Program-made: the position numbers and the translations under genes | Shown here: in pieces, positions 29,672-43,494 of the stretch | Position numbering within the stretch: position 1 is the stretch's first letter | Layout of the letters: each line of letters starts with the position of its first letter | DNA from: Lumbricus rubellus | Lineage: Eukaryota > Annelida > Clitellata > Crassiclitellata > Lumbricidae | NCBI GenBank assembly: GCA_945859605.1 | Contig: OX243817.1 | Location: 35,191,968 to 35,255,967, forward strand | Direction: 5' to 3' | DNA length: 64,000 nt | The notes under the pieces: model-generated | What the model was told of the DNA's origin: nothing | The model's input: only the letters and a program-made list of their open reading frames with translations | Databases searched by the model: none

Positions 29672-32600
29672 ATGTCAACGAAACGAACATCAGCCGAATC
29701 CAGTTCTGACGAGCAAACCATCGAATGCTCAGATTGTAAGTTGACGCTATATTAGTGAGATTCCTAGACAGTCTTATACCTTATTTTAGTTGTTTGTGGC
29801 TTCCGTTTACTTAATCAGTTTCAGGCGGAACACGTGTTATACTATTCAAGGCATCGTAGACAAGATTTCAAGGCATAAGAACCATGGCATGGTTGCCAAT
29901 GACTTGGCCAAATTGGAAAGAGCATTCATAATAGGCTATACTTGTCAATACATTGTCGTCAATATTTAGTTCTTTTTTATAAAAGAAAGTAGTAGCTCAC
30001 GTCCATGAGTCTACGATTTCATTACTTTGCTATATCATATCCTCAAAACACCCAATCTGCATCCGATTATCGTGTCCAATAACTGCATTTGACTATCATT
30101 GTATTCATTTCTCTTGTAGCAGTAAGCTTACTCCAGCACGAAGACCATACTAAACGTGCAAGACATGCCTCACTGAGTGACATAACAGTAAGTGGCAAAC
30201 TACGGTAGGCTAACGTGTGTACGGTTAAACCGAACACGTGTTGTTTGTACCAATGCTTGACTACTAAAATTAATCTTCGTGTATTAATAAAAGAATAATA
30301 AGGTTTTAATATCCTTTATTGGTAGAATGAATGGATGCGGTCCAGGAGGGTCTAAGCTGCAAGCGATTTTGCTAGAGGTGGAACAAGGCTCCGCAACACG
30401 TCATTGGCATTTATCATTAAGCAGGAAGCAACCGAGCATCAACTCCAGCACATTAGTTTATAATTATGTTCGGAAACATCGCGGAAAAGAACCCGAGCTC
30501 CAGCAACCTTGCGCAATGCGCATGCCTAAAAGAGCAATGTCTAGGCGCTAAGCATTCTACGTGCAAAGAGTGAATTTTAGCTTCCTCTCAGCAGGACTGT
30601 TGATAAACATGCATTCTGTTGCCATAGGATTGTCATGGAGTGTTACTAGGTTAGACTGGACAGTGGACACGTGTTATTATTTTCATTCTTTGGTTCCACC
30701 GTTGCATAACGGATATAATCAGTTGCATGGCTATCAAGGCCGTAATTAGGTGAGTGTTTTGGGCGTTTGATCACCCCAACCATTGAAATAAATTAAAAAG
30801 GAATTACGCATGATGGTATACGTGAGGTCGTGCATGGAAAGGTAGGGATGCAATAAAAAAAAGGACTAGGACTACCGCTATGAGAGCTTAAACGCTTCTC
30901 CAAACTCCTTAGTCAGTTGATTCGGTTGCTTGTCGGTTTGTTCAATGTAGAGTAAACACCCCCCCCCCATCAAAATCCTGGATACAATCTTGATGACTAA
31001 TATTGCTTCTAAGATAGATAGGCCACGCGATTCGACACGACACTCTTCGGAGTTTGGTAACTTGCATTTTACAGCTCTAAAAAGAAGAAATTTAGACTAA
31101 TGTTTGAACCGAGAAAAGAAAGTATTTATACTGCTTAATGTTACAACAGAGCAAAACACATCTTCAGATAATTATTAACACAACTCTGATGACTAGGCCT
31201 ACTCAATCCTGTTTTTTAAAACAACTTCTGTATTAGGAAATATCACCGACTCACCCTAAGTTCTTCTCACCCTAATTATTTTAGACCCATAAACTGAGCT
31301 CATAATTTATAGATAGATGATGCCTCTTTTACATTTTACATTCAGTTGAATGACCTGCCGATCGAGCTACTTGAGCATATACTCATTGAAGCCATAGCTA
31401 CGGAAGTGAAGGGTATGATGCTGGCCAAACGTGCGTGGAAAGAAAAGGCTGGTCTCGTAGTACGTCGACTTGGAGCTGTATGTTCGCTTTGGGACAGCAT
31501 CTTTACCACCAAAAGCTTCCTAAAAAGATTGCACAAAGTTCTAGACGGCACTGGTTAGTTCTTGATTTGATACAAATAAACGTTATAATTTTATCTTGTT
31601 ATGGAACGGCTAATCGCTTGAAAGTTCTGGCTGGGCAAATATGCCGCGGAAGGATACGGCATTAAGTCGTTATTAATATTATCCAATACATTCCAGACAC
31701 CATTCCGGCTACTACAGCCATACACACGTGCATGTCAACATACATACGTTTATACAGATAAGAGAACACATGCGCACGTACAAAATAAGTATATGCATAT
31801 TTACATATAGGGCATTATTATAGGTATACATGTATAGTCTCTATACAATAGCCTACATGCTGCAATACGTAGCCTCATGCATGTATAGTAGCAAGCTTAC
31901 ATTACAATATTGCTCACCCAGGCACACAACATACAATTCGACTGTATAGAAGACAAACGTGATTATGCCCAATGCGATTTAGAGAGTTCATATCACGTTT
32001 GTGCGCTATAATAGGCTAGAGTAGTCATATAGGCCTATACCCTACATCTGTGTAAAATCTTTATCCATAACGAAAGCGTAAAATGAAGAGTTAGTAAATT
32101 TATTTGATCTATAATAATTGTGATGCGATCTGCAAAACTAGGCTTGTGTTCCGTAAAACGGGGTTGCTTTGCCCTGCTGGGTGACTTTGGCCCAAATTGA
32201 AAAATTAGTTTGCACACCTCCCAGCTTTCGTAGTTATCACGTGGTTTTGAAATGCTTTATAGCTGATGATATGTCATTATATAACGAATATTTAAAAGTA
32301 ATTTGATTGATTTCATTGTAATATTTGTTGAAATTTTTCACATTTGTTTGCACACCTTAAAAAATGGAAAATTTTAAGATGTGCAAACTTATTTTTCTGT
32401 GAGAACTACCGTCAATAATACCGTAGGTGACAATTACACTTGTCAATAGCCTATACATTATAATGGCATGGGTATGGCGCACCGTTTGTTCCGCGATGTT
32501 GCTAGTAAGTAAGTTAAAAATGCAAGAAAATTTTTGGGGGGACTTTGGCCGGAATTTGGGGTGACTTTGGCCCATATTATAAGTTCCTGCTGACGATGTA

Positions 32601-35600
32601 TATATTATGTTTTTGTCAAAATTAATAAATGTATTTGCTTAAACTTCACTTTCTAAGATATTTTGACTGGTTTTTGGTTGAGCATACGGTACCACTTTCT
32701 TGAAAAGTGACTGTTATAGTCACATGTACGAATGTGAACAATTTCATGGCATGGTCAAAGAAAAAAACCAGGAGCTCAAGTCAGCTGTTTAAATAGAAGT
32801 GATATGAGCTGGAACTGGCCTTCAAATGTGAATCAGATATTACCATACAGCAGCAATTTAAAAAATTCCTCCATCAAAGAAAACATTTGCACTAGAATTG
32901 CACCAAGTCCCTACATTGGAAAGTAAATGGAATTCGTGGACGTTTCATTAGTCAGTCGACTTCTCACCAATTTTTTACAAGTCTTTTATAAGTACCAATA
33001 CAGCTCCACAGTCATTTTGTGTTAGTTTTCAGTGTAGACATTGTTCAAAGTGATTAATTGATATTGAAAAGCAGATGGAGTTCACGAACACTTCAATTGT
33101 CATAATTATGACTTCGCAGTAGTCCTTTACAAGTCTTTTACAAGTACCAGTACCAGTACCAGTGTCATTTTTGTGTTATTATAAGTTTATATATCTTTTA
33201 AAACACATTCCTTGTTCCAAAGCCAACCCAGCAATAGGTTTACTTTGTCTAATAACGACAAAACCACTGTGTGCCAAAGTCACCCCGACCCACGGGGTGA
33301 CTTTGTCCACACACAAAAAAATTAAAAATTAAATTTATGTCCAACATATGTAAGAAATAAGCACATGTTCTATTCTATCAACCCCATGTCTTTCTTTAAG
33401 ACTTTGCTCAAGCTCATTGCTCTGTTGTGGGGGAGTGGACAGAAGTTTTCCCGAAAATTTGGGCCAAAGCAACCCCGTTTTACGATTCCAAAAATCGAAA
33501 ATGACATTTCGATGCCATGTTAAACAGTAGAAGTTTCTCTTTAACACAAGCCCTATTCTGATCAAATATCCTGATAGTTGACCGAGTAATAAATATTTTA
33601 GTGTCCGAAACTGCGATATTGCAGCTTTCGGGAAACGTGAGGTAGGCTAAAGATGATCACCCTAGTTTCGTTTATTTGGTAGAGCTGCCCCCCTAAATTC
33701 TGCTTATTATCGTGGTCAGAAAATAGATAACATAATTTACCGCCATTTGTTAGCCACATATTACACTGGACAACAAATTTTAACTTTTTTTTGATTTCCA
33801 AAAAAACTTTGACTGTTTTCTATAGAACTTGACGTGCTGAACACGATGGTGTGCTCAGAATTGTTGTATCACGTAAGGTTTTTGAGAAAAACAATATGCA
33901 AGATTTTAACTTAAATACTCATATATTGCATACATTTACTATATACTATAATTTAATTTTTTTACTTCCAAAAGATCTTTGATGGTTTTCTATAGAATTT
34001 TACGTGCTGAACACGATGGTATGCTCAGAATTGTTGTATCACGTAAGGTTTTTGAGAAAAACAGTATGCAAGATTCTAACTTAAATGCTCGTTTATTGCA
34101 TATAATTTACAATATGCTATAATTTAATTTTTTTTTCTTCCAAAAGATCTTTGACGGTTTTCTATAGAATTTGACGTGCTGAACACGATGGTATGCTCAG
34201 AATTGTTGTATCACGTCAGGTTTTTGAGAAAAACAGTATGCAAGATTCTAACTTAAATGCTCGTTTATTCACTTTATTGCATATAATTTACAATATGCTA
34301 TAACTTAATTTTTTTTTATTTCCGGAAAATCTTTCACTGTTTGCTATAGAATTTGACGTGCTGAACACGATGGTATGCTCAGAATTGTTGTATCACGTAA
34401 GGTTTTTGAGAAAAACAGTATGCAAGATTCTAACTTAAATGCTCGTTTATTCACTTTATTGCATATAATTTACAATATGCTATAACTTATTTTTTTTTTA
34501 TTTCCGGAAAATCTTTCAATGTTTTCTATAGAATTTGACGTGCTGAACACGATGGTATGCTCAGAATTATTGTATCACGTAAGGTTTTTGAGAAAACAGC
34601 ATGCAAGATTTTAACTTAAATGCTCATTTATTGCATATAATTTACAATATTTACTATAACTTAAGTTTTGTTATTTCCGAAAAATATTTCACTATTTTCT
34701 ATAGAATGTGACGTGCTGAACACGATGGTGTGCTCAGAATTTTTGCATCACGTAAGGGTTTTGAAAAAACAGCATGCAACATTTTAACTTACACACTCAC
34801 ATTATATTGTACACATTTACAATATACTATAATTTAGTTTCATTGGAAAACAAATCTTTATAACAGTTCTTCCTCATAATATTGATGCTGATGATGACTG
34901 TATAACTTAGAAAAGTTGGAAACATGAAATTAATGTTTTACAGTTATTTCTTGTTTAGTTGCACATGTACAATGTACGGGATGAGCAAAAAAAGGGGGGA
35001 CCCTTAGGTTTTTGGCCAATATCTTGGCCAAAAGTAAGAATTTCGACATGAAATTTTACAAGCTTAAAGACAATTCATATTTACACCAGATGGCCAAATT
35101 TCAGCAAAATATTTCAAACAGAACAAAAGTTATACCACTTTTATGGGTGCCTAATGCCTAAAACCACTGTTTTTTTTACGATTCCAAAACGTAACGAAAA
35201 TTTGACGATTTCTCAAAAACGTTACGTGATGGGACAATTTCAAGGTGATTTTCGTGATCAGCAGCAGAAACTGCATAAGAAACAACTGAAAGTGTTCAGG
35301 AAACCAAATCACTGTTGTCCAGTGTTATTATACCAAATTCAATAGGGGGTGTAGGCACTGAAGGGCCATAATTATGACCGTTGGCAATGATTTGAAAATG
35401 CACTCAAATGTCTGAATTTGACACTTTCGAAAGATACAACATTCGCAAATAAAATTAATTTAAAATATTTTCAGACAGATTTTAGATTTTTTACTTAGCC
35501 AATAATTAGACAAAACAGTGTACTAAGCGACAATGCAAAAACGCAAAAATCAACTTCTGTACACTAAAATCGGCCATCATCTCAAATTGATATCATGCAA

Positions 35601-36729
35601 AGTAAGCCTGGCTTTGCCAGATCGCATCGAAATAATATACAGTGATGCTACATCATTGACATAGGCATTCTAATGACAAAGCATCATATAGTATAGGCTA
35701 ATAATCATGATCACAATCATCACTGTAATCATCATCAACTTCATAATCATAATCTCCAAACGCCCAATGCGCCATTCTTATAATTTGAATGCCTTTTTGA
35801 ACGAAAAGTTTGTCATCAGTAATTAAAGTCCTGGGTCCTATGTTATTTCAGCTCAGAAGAAGATTCGCGTGGAAATTTTGCATCAGTCCATGATTCATTT
35901 ATTTGTCATCAAAGTGGCCACAATGAAAGATGAGATGTTTATGCTCTGCACTCCAGAATTTCAAGTCCCGTTTATTAATGTCTGCAACCGCGACAATATT
36001 GCGCAGGTGAAAGATGTCGTCCCGCTACTAGGAATAGGCCTATTTCCAGTGGACATTGCAGGTTGCAGTGTGTCAAACTGTGTGTATCTGCTTAACAAGG
36101 AATCGACTTGCTTTTCAGTCTTACGCATCACAAGAAATGAAGAACGTCGGTTTATCATAACACCATGGCTTCATGATTTGGGTTTGTCATTCCCTGTCGC
36201 ATGTTTATTCGTTTCGGTCAATGGCAACCTGATTATTCTTTTAAAACAGCTGGCACCAAAACCTTCCGAAGTGAGTATATACAATGCAGCTGGTTCCCTG
36301 CAGCATGCTGTAGCGTTGTTCCCAGCAATTCACGGTTTCAAGTTCATCTTCGGTGTAGTTCAAAAATCAAATGGAAACCTTGTACTGGCTACTATAGGCG
36401 ACGCACGTAACACAGTATTAAAGGAGATCAATCCGATTGGGAGAATTGTGCGCCAATACCATTCAACAATTTTTGGAGACAGTGGTGTGGTTGATGCAGA
36501 TGCGCATGGTAGAATTGTGATAGCTGGTGTGGGTAACAAAGCCGATCTTTTAGATTCTGAATTTTATCCATTGGATTTATCTGTTGCGAAGCATAATGAG
36601 GACGTCTTGCAACTGCCGCATGGAATGCACTACAACAGTGAGACGCAGGAGGTAGTGCGCTTCTATGAACCTGCGCTTCATAACCCCAAAACCAGAGCTT
36701 TAACTATCTTCCGTTTCATGGGAGAATAA
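29672..36729 (+). CDS. F-box/propeller family gene D (four exons, 404 residues)
   Basis: Predicted exons are 29672-29735, 30123-30187, 31346-31553 and 35852-36729 (1215 nt, in frame). Exon 2 is 6 nt longer than in C, as in E and F. Exon 3 is the F-box (LNDLPIELLEHILIEAI ... VCSLWDSIF). Exon 4 carries the propeller domain, with KSNGNLVLATI and DADAHGRIVIAGVG, ending FRFMGE. Intron 3 is enlarged by a 3.5-kb transposon. The distal promoter is displaced by 10 kb of nested elements, so its expression may differ from its neighbours. An alternative exon 2 acceptor at 30136 would break the frame. An SCF adaptor role is inferred. Confidence 0.8.
32122..35628. mobile_element. 3.5-kb inverted-repeat DNA element in gene D intron 3
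   Basis: The ends are imperfect inverted repeats of about 25 bp starting GATGCGATCTG and containing AGGCTT. Gene E intron 3 runs straight across this position, so the whole block is an insertion. A second inverted pair lies inside (CGTAAAACGGGGTTGCTTTG near 32150 and its complement near 33465), with GGGGTGACTTTGGCCC motifs, then a six-unit tandem array. No transposase was recognised. No clear target duplication was found. Confidence 0.55.
33783..34860 (+). repeat. Six-copy tandem array, unit 162-182 bp
   Basis: The motif GTGCTGAACACGATGGT recurs at 33834, 34014, 34176, 34358, 34540 and 34713. Each is followed by ATGCTCAGAATTGTTG, TATCACGTAAGG and a T-rich spacer. Units are 85-95% alike by eye. 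The array lies within the inverted-repeat element. Confidence 0.9.
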
Positions 36730-36900
36730 ACACTTTAAAGATTGTTCACAAAGATATTTTGCATTCATTTGCATTGTTCAGACATAGTTGTGGTAACTTT
36801 CTTTGTTATGGCCCATAAGCCTGTTTGTAGTTTCAGACATCTCTGTTTGGCTTGCATATAATTATATCTCTTTAATAATATCATAGCCTACATTGTGATT

Positions 36901-36927
36901 TTGTCAACGTTATTCGCGTATAATAAA
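36901..36927 (+). promoter_or_regulatory. Conserved 3'UTR block and poly(A) signal of gene D
   Basis: The 20-base family block (36901-36920) is followed at once by AATAAA (36922-36927), about 190 bp past the stop. Confidence 0.6.
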
Positions 36928-36929
36928 TC

Positions 36930-37694
36930 AATTTCTACACGTCTCTGTATCTTGCGTTTCATATCGCTTTTTAAGTCTGTATTTTTCTGTCTTTTAAGTC
37001 TCTTAAATTCGTTGTTAAGAAGTATGATAGGGCTACTGTACTATGCGATTTTAACGCATTGTAACTCAGCAACACCGTGGCTTTTCTTCAATAATTATCA
37101 GTTCATACGCAACGGTAAGTCTTACATGTACATAAGCATTTCATTGTAGGGCTAGAATATTGTTCTTGTCCTCCACGAAAAAATTAAACGTTCTAATAGT
37201 AGGCCCTACTGCAAGCTGATTGAGTAAGCCGACGATGCTAAATGTATTTCACGAGCAAACTCATCTAGGCTAATCTTAGGAATTAAAAGCAACATGTTGA
37301 GACTAAAAAACGAGAACCATGTCATTGACATATAAATCCTATTAATTTTATGTCTTTCAATTTAATTACTTAGCGTAGCCTGAATTCTGGTTTCGCTGAG
37401 TGAAATTTGGCCTTTTAACCATGCTTCTCAAACAGAACGTATGACTCTAATTTAATTTAAATCAATCATAGCGTTTCCCCAAATCACTAACCAGTGATAA
37501 CCCATGATATGCTTGACATTTTCCTAATTCGTACTCCCAAATTATACATTGTGCGCCAACCGACATCGTACTTCTCCAGTCTCCACCATAAATTGGTAGC
37601 AAATTTGGGTTCACAAAGCGCATCTGGAAGCTTAATAAATTATTGTCTGTGTATATTAATTAGCGTGCACAAATCCATCCAACGAACGATTCAA
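36930..37694. other. Gene D 3' flank
   Basis: No gene was seen. The stretch around 37370-37530 (GCGTAGCCTGAATTC ... TTTCCCCAAATCACTAACC) is shared with the flanks of A and B and belongs to the duplicated unit. Confidence 0.5.
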
Positions 37695-37935
37695 TGATGT
37701 CATTGAATTATCCAATCAATCAATCGTAATTTATATAGCTACTTTCAAGATCCCACTCATGAATGCTTCCCACCCAGTCCCAGCGAAAACAGTAGTCTTC
37801 AATAGTTAGTGAAACTGAGTAACGTTTAGGGAGGTGTCGTATTATGGTCAAGGGATGCTCGTTCCACGTTGTTGGACCAACCATGGGGAACGAACAATTA
37901 TTACAATACAACTTATTTTGCAATGCGCTTAATAT
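37695..37935 (-). mobile_element. LINE 3' fragment with ATTG tail
   Basis: The minus strand reads VGPTTWNEHPLTIIRHLPKR, the end-of-RT pattern (GP.LWN.LP..IR) of CR1/Jockey-like LINEs, then ends in ATTGATTGATTGG. It is 5'-truncated. Confidence 0.6.
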
Positions 37936-38333
37936 TGTGTTTTATGCCTCACCCGAATCCAATCGAATTAGCCTTTCAGATGACAATTAACCCTATAACG
38001 CACACCTGGGGTCCATTGGACCCCAAAGATGCGATATCTTGACTAGGCTATATTTATTGATACAAATAAGCTTAGTACACAATTTAATCTGAAATAATTA
38101 AAATTCCTCAACATGGTTTGTCTGGTGGTATCTGTTCTGCATCGAACACCTATAGATGTTCAAGAAAAATGAAAGTCTGAATAGGTGGAACTGAGCGGAT
38201 TTCAGAAGGCATACAATCGCATGTGGAACATACTTGCTTACTTATCTAGGTGATACTTTAGAAACGTAAAGGAAATTTTATATTAAACATAATATAATTA
38301 TAACGTATAGTAATGCAGCTGCATTCTTTTAAA

Positions 38334-38341
38334 TGACGTCA
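38334..38341. promoter_or_regulatory. TGACGTCA site upstream of gene E
   Basis: The octamer lies 200 bp before the gene E ATG. Upstream at 38160-38330 is the uninterrupted form of the promoter that is split in gene D. Confidence 0.55.
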
Positions 38342-38533
38342 CAAAGACGACGATTTGAAAGAGATTAGCTTATGGAGTTATGATATTCGTCTTTGGCCGT
38401 TTAGCCTCCTTCAGTTAATGTAACTCTCGTTCAAAGGCCAATTCGATTGGAGTTTCTTGCCATAACTTGGCGTTGACAGTGGCAAGAAGCGGGATTTCTT
38501 CTTCGACAGATCTTTGTGCTTTCCTCATTCGCC

Positions 38534-41500
38534 ATGTCAACGAAACGAACATCAGCCGAATCCAGTTCTGACGAGCGAACCATCGAATGCTCAGATTGTA
38601 AGTTGACGCTATAGGAAGATTCCAAGGCCTACATCGCATTTTGTGGTTGTTTGTAGTTTTAGTTCACTTAATCAATTTTATAGGCGTGCTATCGCTAGTC
38701 AAGGCATCGTAGACAAGATTTCAAGGTCTACCATGGCATTGCTGTGACTTTGTCAGTTAAATTGGGAAGAGCATCCTTAATACTGGTCAAAATATTGTTG
38801 TCAATATTTAGCTCTTTCCTTTATAAGCTTATAGGCTAAAAAATTAGTAGCGTACGTCTAGGAGACTGAGATTTCATTACCTCGATATATCCTATCCTCA
38901 AAACGCCCAAAGTGCATCCGATTATCGTGTCCAATAATTGCATGTGGCTACATGAATCTTTCATTTCTCTTGTAGCAGTAAGCTCACTCCAGCACGGAGA
39001 CCATACTAAACGTGCAAGACTTACCTCACTGAGTGACACAACGGTAAGCGGCAAGCTAATGTATCGTGTAGCCGGTTATACTGGACACGTATTGTTTGTG
39101 CTAACGCTTGACAATGTGTTACTAAAAAAGATAACCTTCGTTTATTCATAAAATGGCACGACTCCGGGTGACACACCGCACCGAGTTAGATGTCGAAGCA
39201 CATATTAGGCATAAATAGAAAAACAGAAAAATATCATTGATGGCCTGCAAAATGTAAGTCTTACTCTCGGAATAAAGATGTTAACATTCATTCATCCATA
39301 AATTCATTCATTCATTCGTGTCATTTCGGGGTGTTAGAACACTCAAAACACCCTCTGGCTACGGCCTTGGTTTCACTGCCACTTATGAAACGATGGACAC
39401 AAAGCATGAGAAATAATATATGACACGTGTCCACTGTTCAGTTGATTCGGTTTGCTGATGGCTTCTTTAACCCTTAAACACCGTCGAGGTAGTGAATGGT
39501 AGTTGATTTTAACTAGTGCTTCGCGACTAGACGGTAGTGAATGGTAGTACGGCGCTCCATATATAATGACGTACTTTGGCCAATGAAATTTATTATGTTT
39601 TGATGACTTTACGTCATGTGGGCCTAGATACTATATTTAGGCATATAAATAAGGGGAGGATCCCCTTAAAATTTGCATTTTATTACGTAAATCGACGAAT
39701 CAAATCGGACATTTATCTCGCATATTTACTTGGAAAAAAATGGCGACGAAGCGATCGCGTGGACGTTCCGGCGCTGAAATAAGGCGAATGTTCGATGAAT
39801 TAGGTTCGAATTCTGGCAGTATTTTGACGAATATGAGAATAACAACTTGTCACACGGTTCAAATGACGACTATAAAGTGGCTTTGGCTGAGGAAAATTCC
39901 GACATTGACACTGACTTTACCAATATAATTCGGTACGCACGCTGTGAGCGTGAAAGTGGGTCGCTTTTATCGGATGATTATGACTTTGGGGCAATAGACC
40001 GGACTGAACAGGTATCGGAATTTCCTGTTTCTTCCCTAACTATACCATTTACCGGCATCTGTGGTGGTCCAACCTATGATGCACCATTTTTGGATTTTTT
40101 CCCTCTATTTTCTTAGATGAGCAATTTTACAATGTTGGGTCTATATACTAAAAAATTATAACTCCATCATTTATAAAGATATATTCAAAATTGTTTTTGT
40201 ATTTTGACCGGCATTAATTTCTGCACATCCTGCATGCTCGAACTAAATATATTGTCAAAGAGAATATTTTCATATTGGTGCTTGAACATGAAAAAGTGAC
40301 AAAATTGGGGAGGGGTATAATTTTGGGCAACTTAGGGTACCCTCAAATTTTTCTCCACAAAACTGGACAGATAGGAGAAAAGAGCAGATAATGTGCTAAA
40401 GAACAGTGGTTACAATATGTCTATAGGCGAAGAAATAACTGAGATATCACAAATTCAAATGTTTTCAATATCCTTATTATTATTTTCACTTTTACGACTT
40501 GGGTCTAAATACTAAAAAAATTATAGCTTCCTCATTTATCAAGATATATTCAAATTTGTTTTTGTGTTTTGACTGGCATTCATTTCTGCATATCTTTCGT
40601 GCTCAAACTAAATATGTTGTCACTGAAAATATTTTAATATAGGTGCTTGAACATGCAAAAGTGAAAAAATTTGGGGAGGGGTCTAATTTTGGGCAACGTA
40701 CGGTACCCCCAAATTTTTGGGGGCTAAAACTGGACGGATAGATGGGACGAGGAGATAAAATGCTAAAGAACAGTGGTTACATTATGTCTCTAGTCCAAGA
40801 AATAACTGAGATAGCACAAGTTTAAAAAAATTTGTTTATAGGCTGTGTTATGGTAAAAATGGCTAGGCGTCAGGGTCTAGGTGACAAGACTATGCTACTC
40901 GTCTGTTAAGGGTTAAAGTCGAGTAATCTTCTGACGCTGAGTCATAAATTTTAAAACTGAGCTGATTGTTTAGGCTACTATTGACAGATGATGCATAGGC
41001 CTAATTCGCATTCTTTTTACATTTAGTTGAATGATCTACCGATCGAGCTACTTGAGCATATACTCATTGAAGCCATAGTTATGGAAGTGACGGGCATGAT
41101 GCTGGCCAGGCACGTGTGGACAGAAAAGGCTGATCGGGTGCTACGTCGACTTGGAGCTGTCTGTTTGCTTTGGAGTAGCATCGTTACCACCAACGGTTTC
41201 CTAAAAAGACTGCACAGAGCTCTAGACGGCATTGGTTAGTTCTTGAAATAATACAAACCTTATAATATCCTGTTATAAAGCAAGAATTATTATAATTATC
41301 ACTTCCATAAGTATTATCTATGTGCACGAAATACGCCTGCAATGGCTATTTGCTTGAAAGTTCTGGCTATAAGAAAATGTGCCGCGGAAGAGGATGGAAT
41401 TGAGATCGTTATTAATATTATCCATTGCTGACACCATTCCGGTTACTACAAGGATACACACATGCATGAGTACATGCATAATTTTTCATATACTTTCATA

Positions 41501-43030
41501 CATATAAGAATACACACATAGGCCTACGCACGTCCAAACACAGGAATATAGGCCTACATTTATTTTTCGCGTTAAATTGCTATAGCGCCCCTTCAAGCTC
41601 TCTACTCAGAGGCGCTGCCGACTACAAAGCGGATGCTGCATCAGAATTTTACGCCGAAGCGCCAATTGCATGTGAAGGACTTGCTCAAGATCCCTACTCG
41701 GCGGCTTGAGGTGGATTCGAACCCTGAACCCTCCGACTCCATGGCACCGAACCCATCATTACACCACCGCGCCTTGCATTTAAACATATAGCCTAATATT
41801 CCTGCAACAATACATAACCTCATGCATGCACAGCAGCAAATGTAGCCTATACGCACGCCCTTACACAAGCACACAAACATGCATGCGTAGTTGCGTACCC
41901 TGCATCTGTGAAAAGTCTTGATGCTCAACGAAGGTGTAAAATGAAGTCAATATTTGACCTATCATTAATTTGTCATTGTTTGCATCATCACCAGAATCAG
42001 CATTCTCAAAACAAGCATCATGATATCAGGCTATGATTATTATCACAATCATCACCACCATAATCATCAGTAATTTTATAATCATAATTTCCAAACTTCT
42101 AATGCACCATTTTTATAATTTGTGAACGAAAACTTTGTGCTGCTTCATACGTTTTTAGTTCAGAAGAAGATTCGCTTGGAAATTTTGCTTGAGTCTCCGA
42201 TCCATTCGTTCGTCATCAAAGTGGCTACAATGAAAGATGAGATGTTTATGCTCTGCACTCCAGAATTTCAAGTCCCGTTTATTAATGTTTGCGACCGCGA
42301 CAATATTGCGCAGGTGAAAGATGTTGTCCCACTACTAGGAACACTTCCAGTGGACATGGCAGGTTGCAGTGTGTCAAACTGTGTGTATCTGCTTAACAAG
42401 GAATCGAATTGCTTTTCAGTCTTACGCATCAAGAGAAATGAAGAACGTCGGTTTATCATAACACCATGGCTTAATGATTTGGGTTTGTCATTCCCTGCCG
42501 CATGGTTATCCGTTTCGGTCAATGGTAACCTGATTATTCTTTTAAAAGAAGTGAAACCAAAACCTTTTGAAGTGAGTATATACAATGCAGAAGGTTCCCT
42601 GCAGCATGCTGTAGCATTGTTCCCAGCAATTCATGATTTCAGATTCATCTTCAGTGTAATTCAGAAATCAAACGGAAACTTTGTGCTGGCTACTATTAAC
42701 GACGCCATTGATACGGTATTAAAGGAGATCGATCCGATTGGGAGAATTGTACGCCAATACCGTTCATCAATTTTTGGAGACAGTGGTGTGGTTGATGCAG
42801 ATGCGCATGGTAGGATTGTGATTGCGGGTCTGGGCAATAGAGTCGAACTTTTAGATTCTGAATTTAATCTCTTGGATTTGAGTGTTACGAAGCACAATGA
42901 GAACGTCATACAAATTCCGCATGGAATGCACTATAACAGTGACAGGAATGAGGTTGTGCGCTTCTATAAAACCGGGCTTCAAAATCCCATCACCAGAGCT
43001 GTAACTATCTTTCGTTTCACGGGAGAATAA
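38534..43030 (+). CDS. F-box/propeller family gene E (four exons, 402 residues)
   Basis: Predicted exons are 38534-38597, 38979-39043, 41027-41234 and 42159-43030 (1209 nt, in frame). Exon 3 is the F-box (LNDLPIELLEHILIEAI ... VCLLWSSIV). Exon 4 is the propeller domain with GCSVSNCVYLLN, KSNGNFVLATI and FRFTGE at the end. The exon 4 acceptor is TTTTTAG and its first codon is changed to GTT CAG (Val-Gln instead of Ala-Gln). Intron 2 contains a piggyBac-like element and intron 3 a SINE. The conserved 3'UTR block is present with two changes. An SCF adaptor role is inferred. Confidence 0.8.
39471..40912 (+). mobile_element. PiggyBac-like element with broken transposase start
   Basis: Both ends abut TTAA (39467-39470 and 40913-40916), the invariant piggyBac target, and the termini are inverted CCCTTAA sequences. 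Inside, from 39740, an ATG frame MATKRSRGRSGAEIRRMF is broken by a frameshift and continues as LSHGSNDDYKVALAEENSD (39840-40116), like a piggyBac transposase N-terminus. The catalytic part is absent and replaced by two 364-bp tandem copies. Confidence 0.75.
40137..40865 (+). repeat. 364-bp tandem duplication inside the piggyBac-like element
   Basis: Copies start at 40137 and 40501 (GGGTCTA.ATACTAAAAAA). They share AAGATATATTCAAA, GTGCTTGAACATG, TTTTGGGCAAC and CTAAAGAACAGTGGTTACA. Confidence 0.85.
41580..41773 (-). mobile_element. tRNA-derived SINE, copy 3
   Basis: Same body as copies 1 and 2. The B box is well kept (GGATTCGAACC on the plus strand near 41713). It sits in gene E intron 3; gene D lacks it at this place. 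Confidence 0.75.
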
Positions 43031-43494
43031 ACAACTTTAAAGATTGTTCGCAAAGAGAAGATTTTAATTTTGCATTCTGTTTGTATTGTTTAGACATGTT
43101 GCAACTTTTCATTTAGGCTACCTGGGGTTTGAAGCAGCTCTGCTTTGTTTGCATTTCTATTTAATATTATTAAACATTGAGAATTTGTGAACGTTATTCG
43201 GGTACATTAACCGAATTTCTATCGCTCTCTGGTTTGCGCTTCATTTTGTTTTTAAAATCTGCTCCAGCCTCTAGTTTATCATTTGTTGAGAATTCGTTCA
43301 TAGCGTAGGCCTAGGCTATTCCTCGCATTCGTGGTAACTCGAGAACAATCATGGTTTTTACTGTAGGCCTGATATTAATTCATAATTTCATACTCAGCAT
43401 AAGAATTTCATTATGGGCCATAGTCATCCATACAAAATTAGGCTATCAAACAATTTTGCAAACTTATTGGGTAGGCCGATTCCTAAACCTAAGA

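Noticed and set aside
33783..34860. CRISPR-like array
   Set aside because: Repeats are long (162-182 bp), imperfect and without unique spacers, and the DNA is eukaryotic; it is a satellite inside a transposon.
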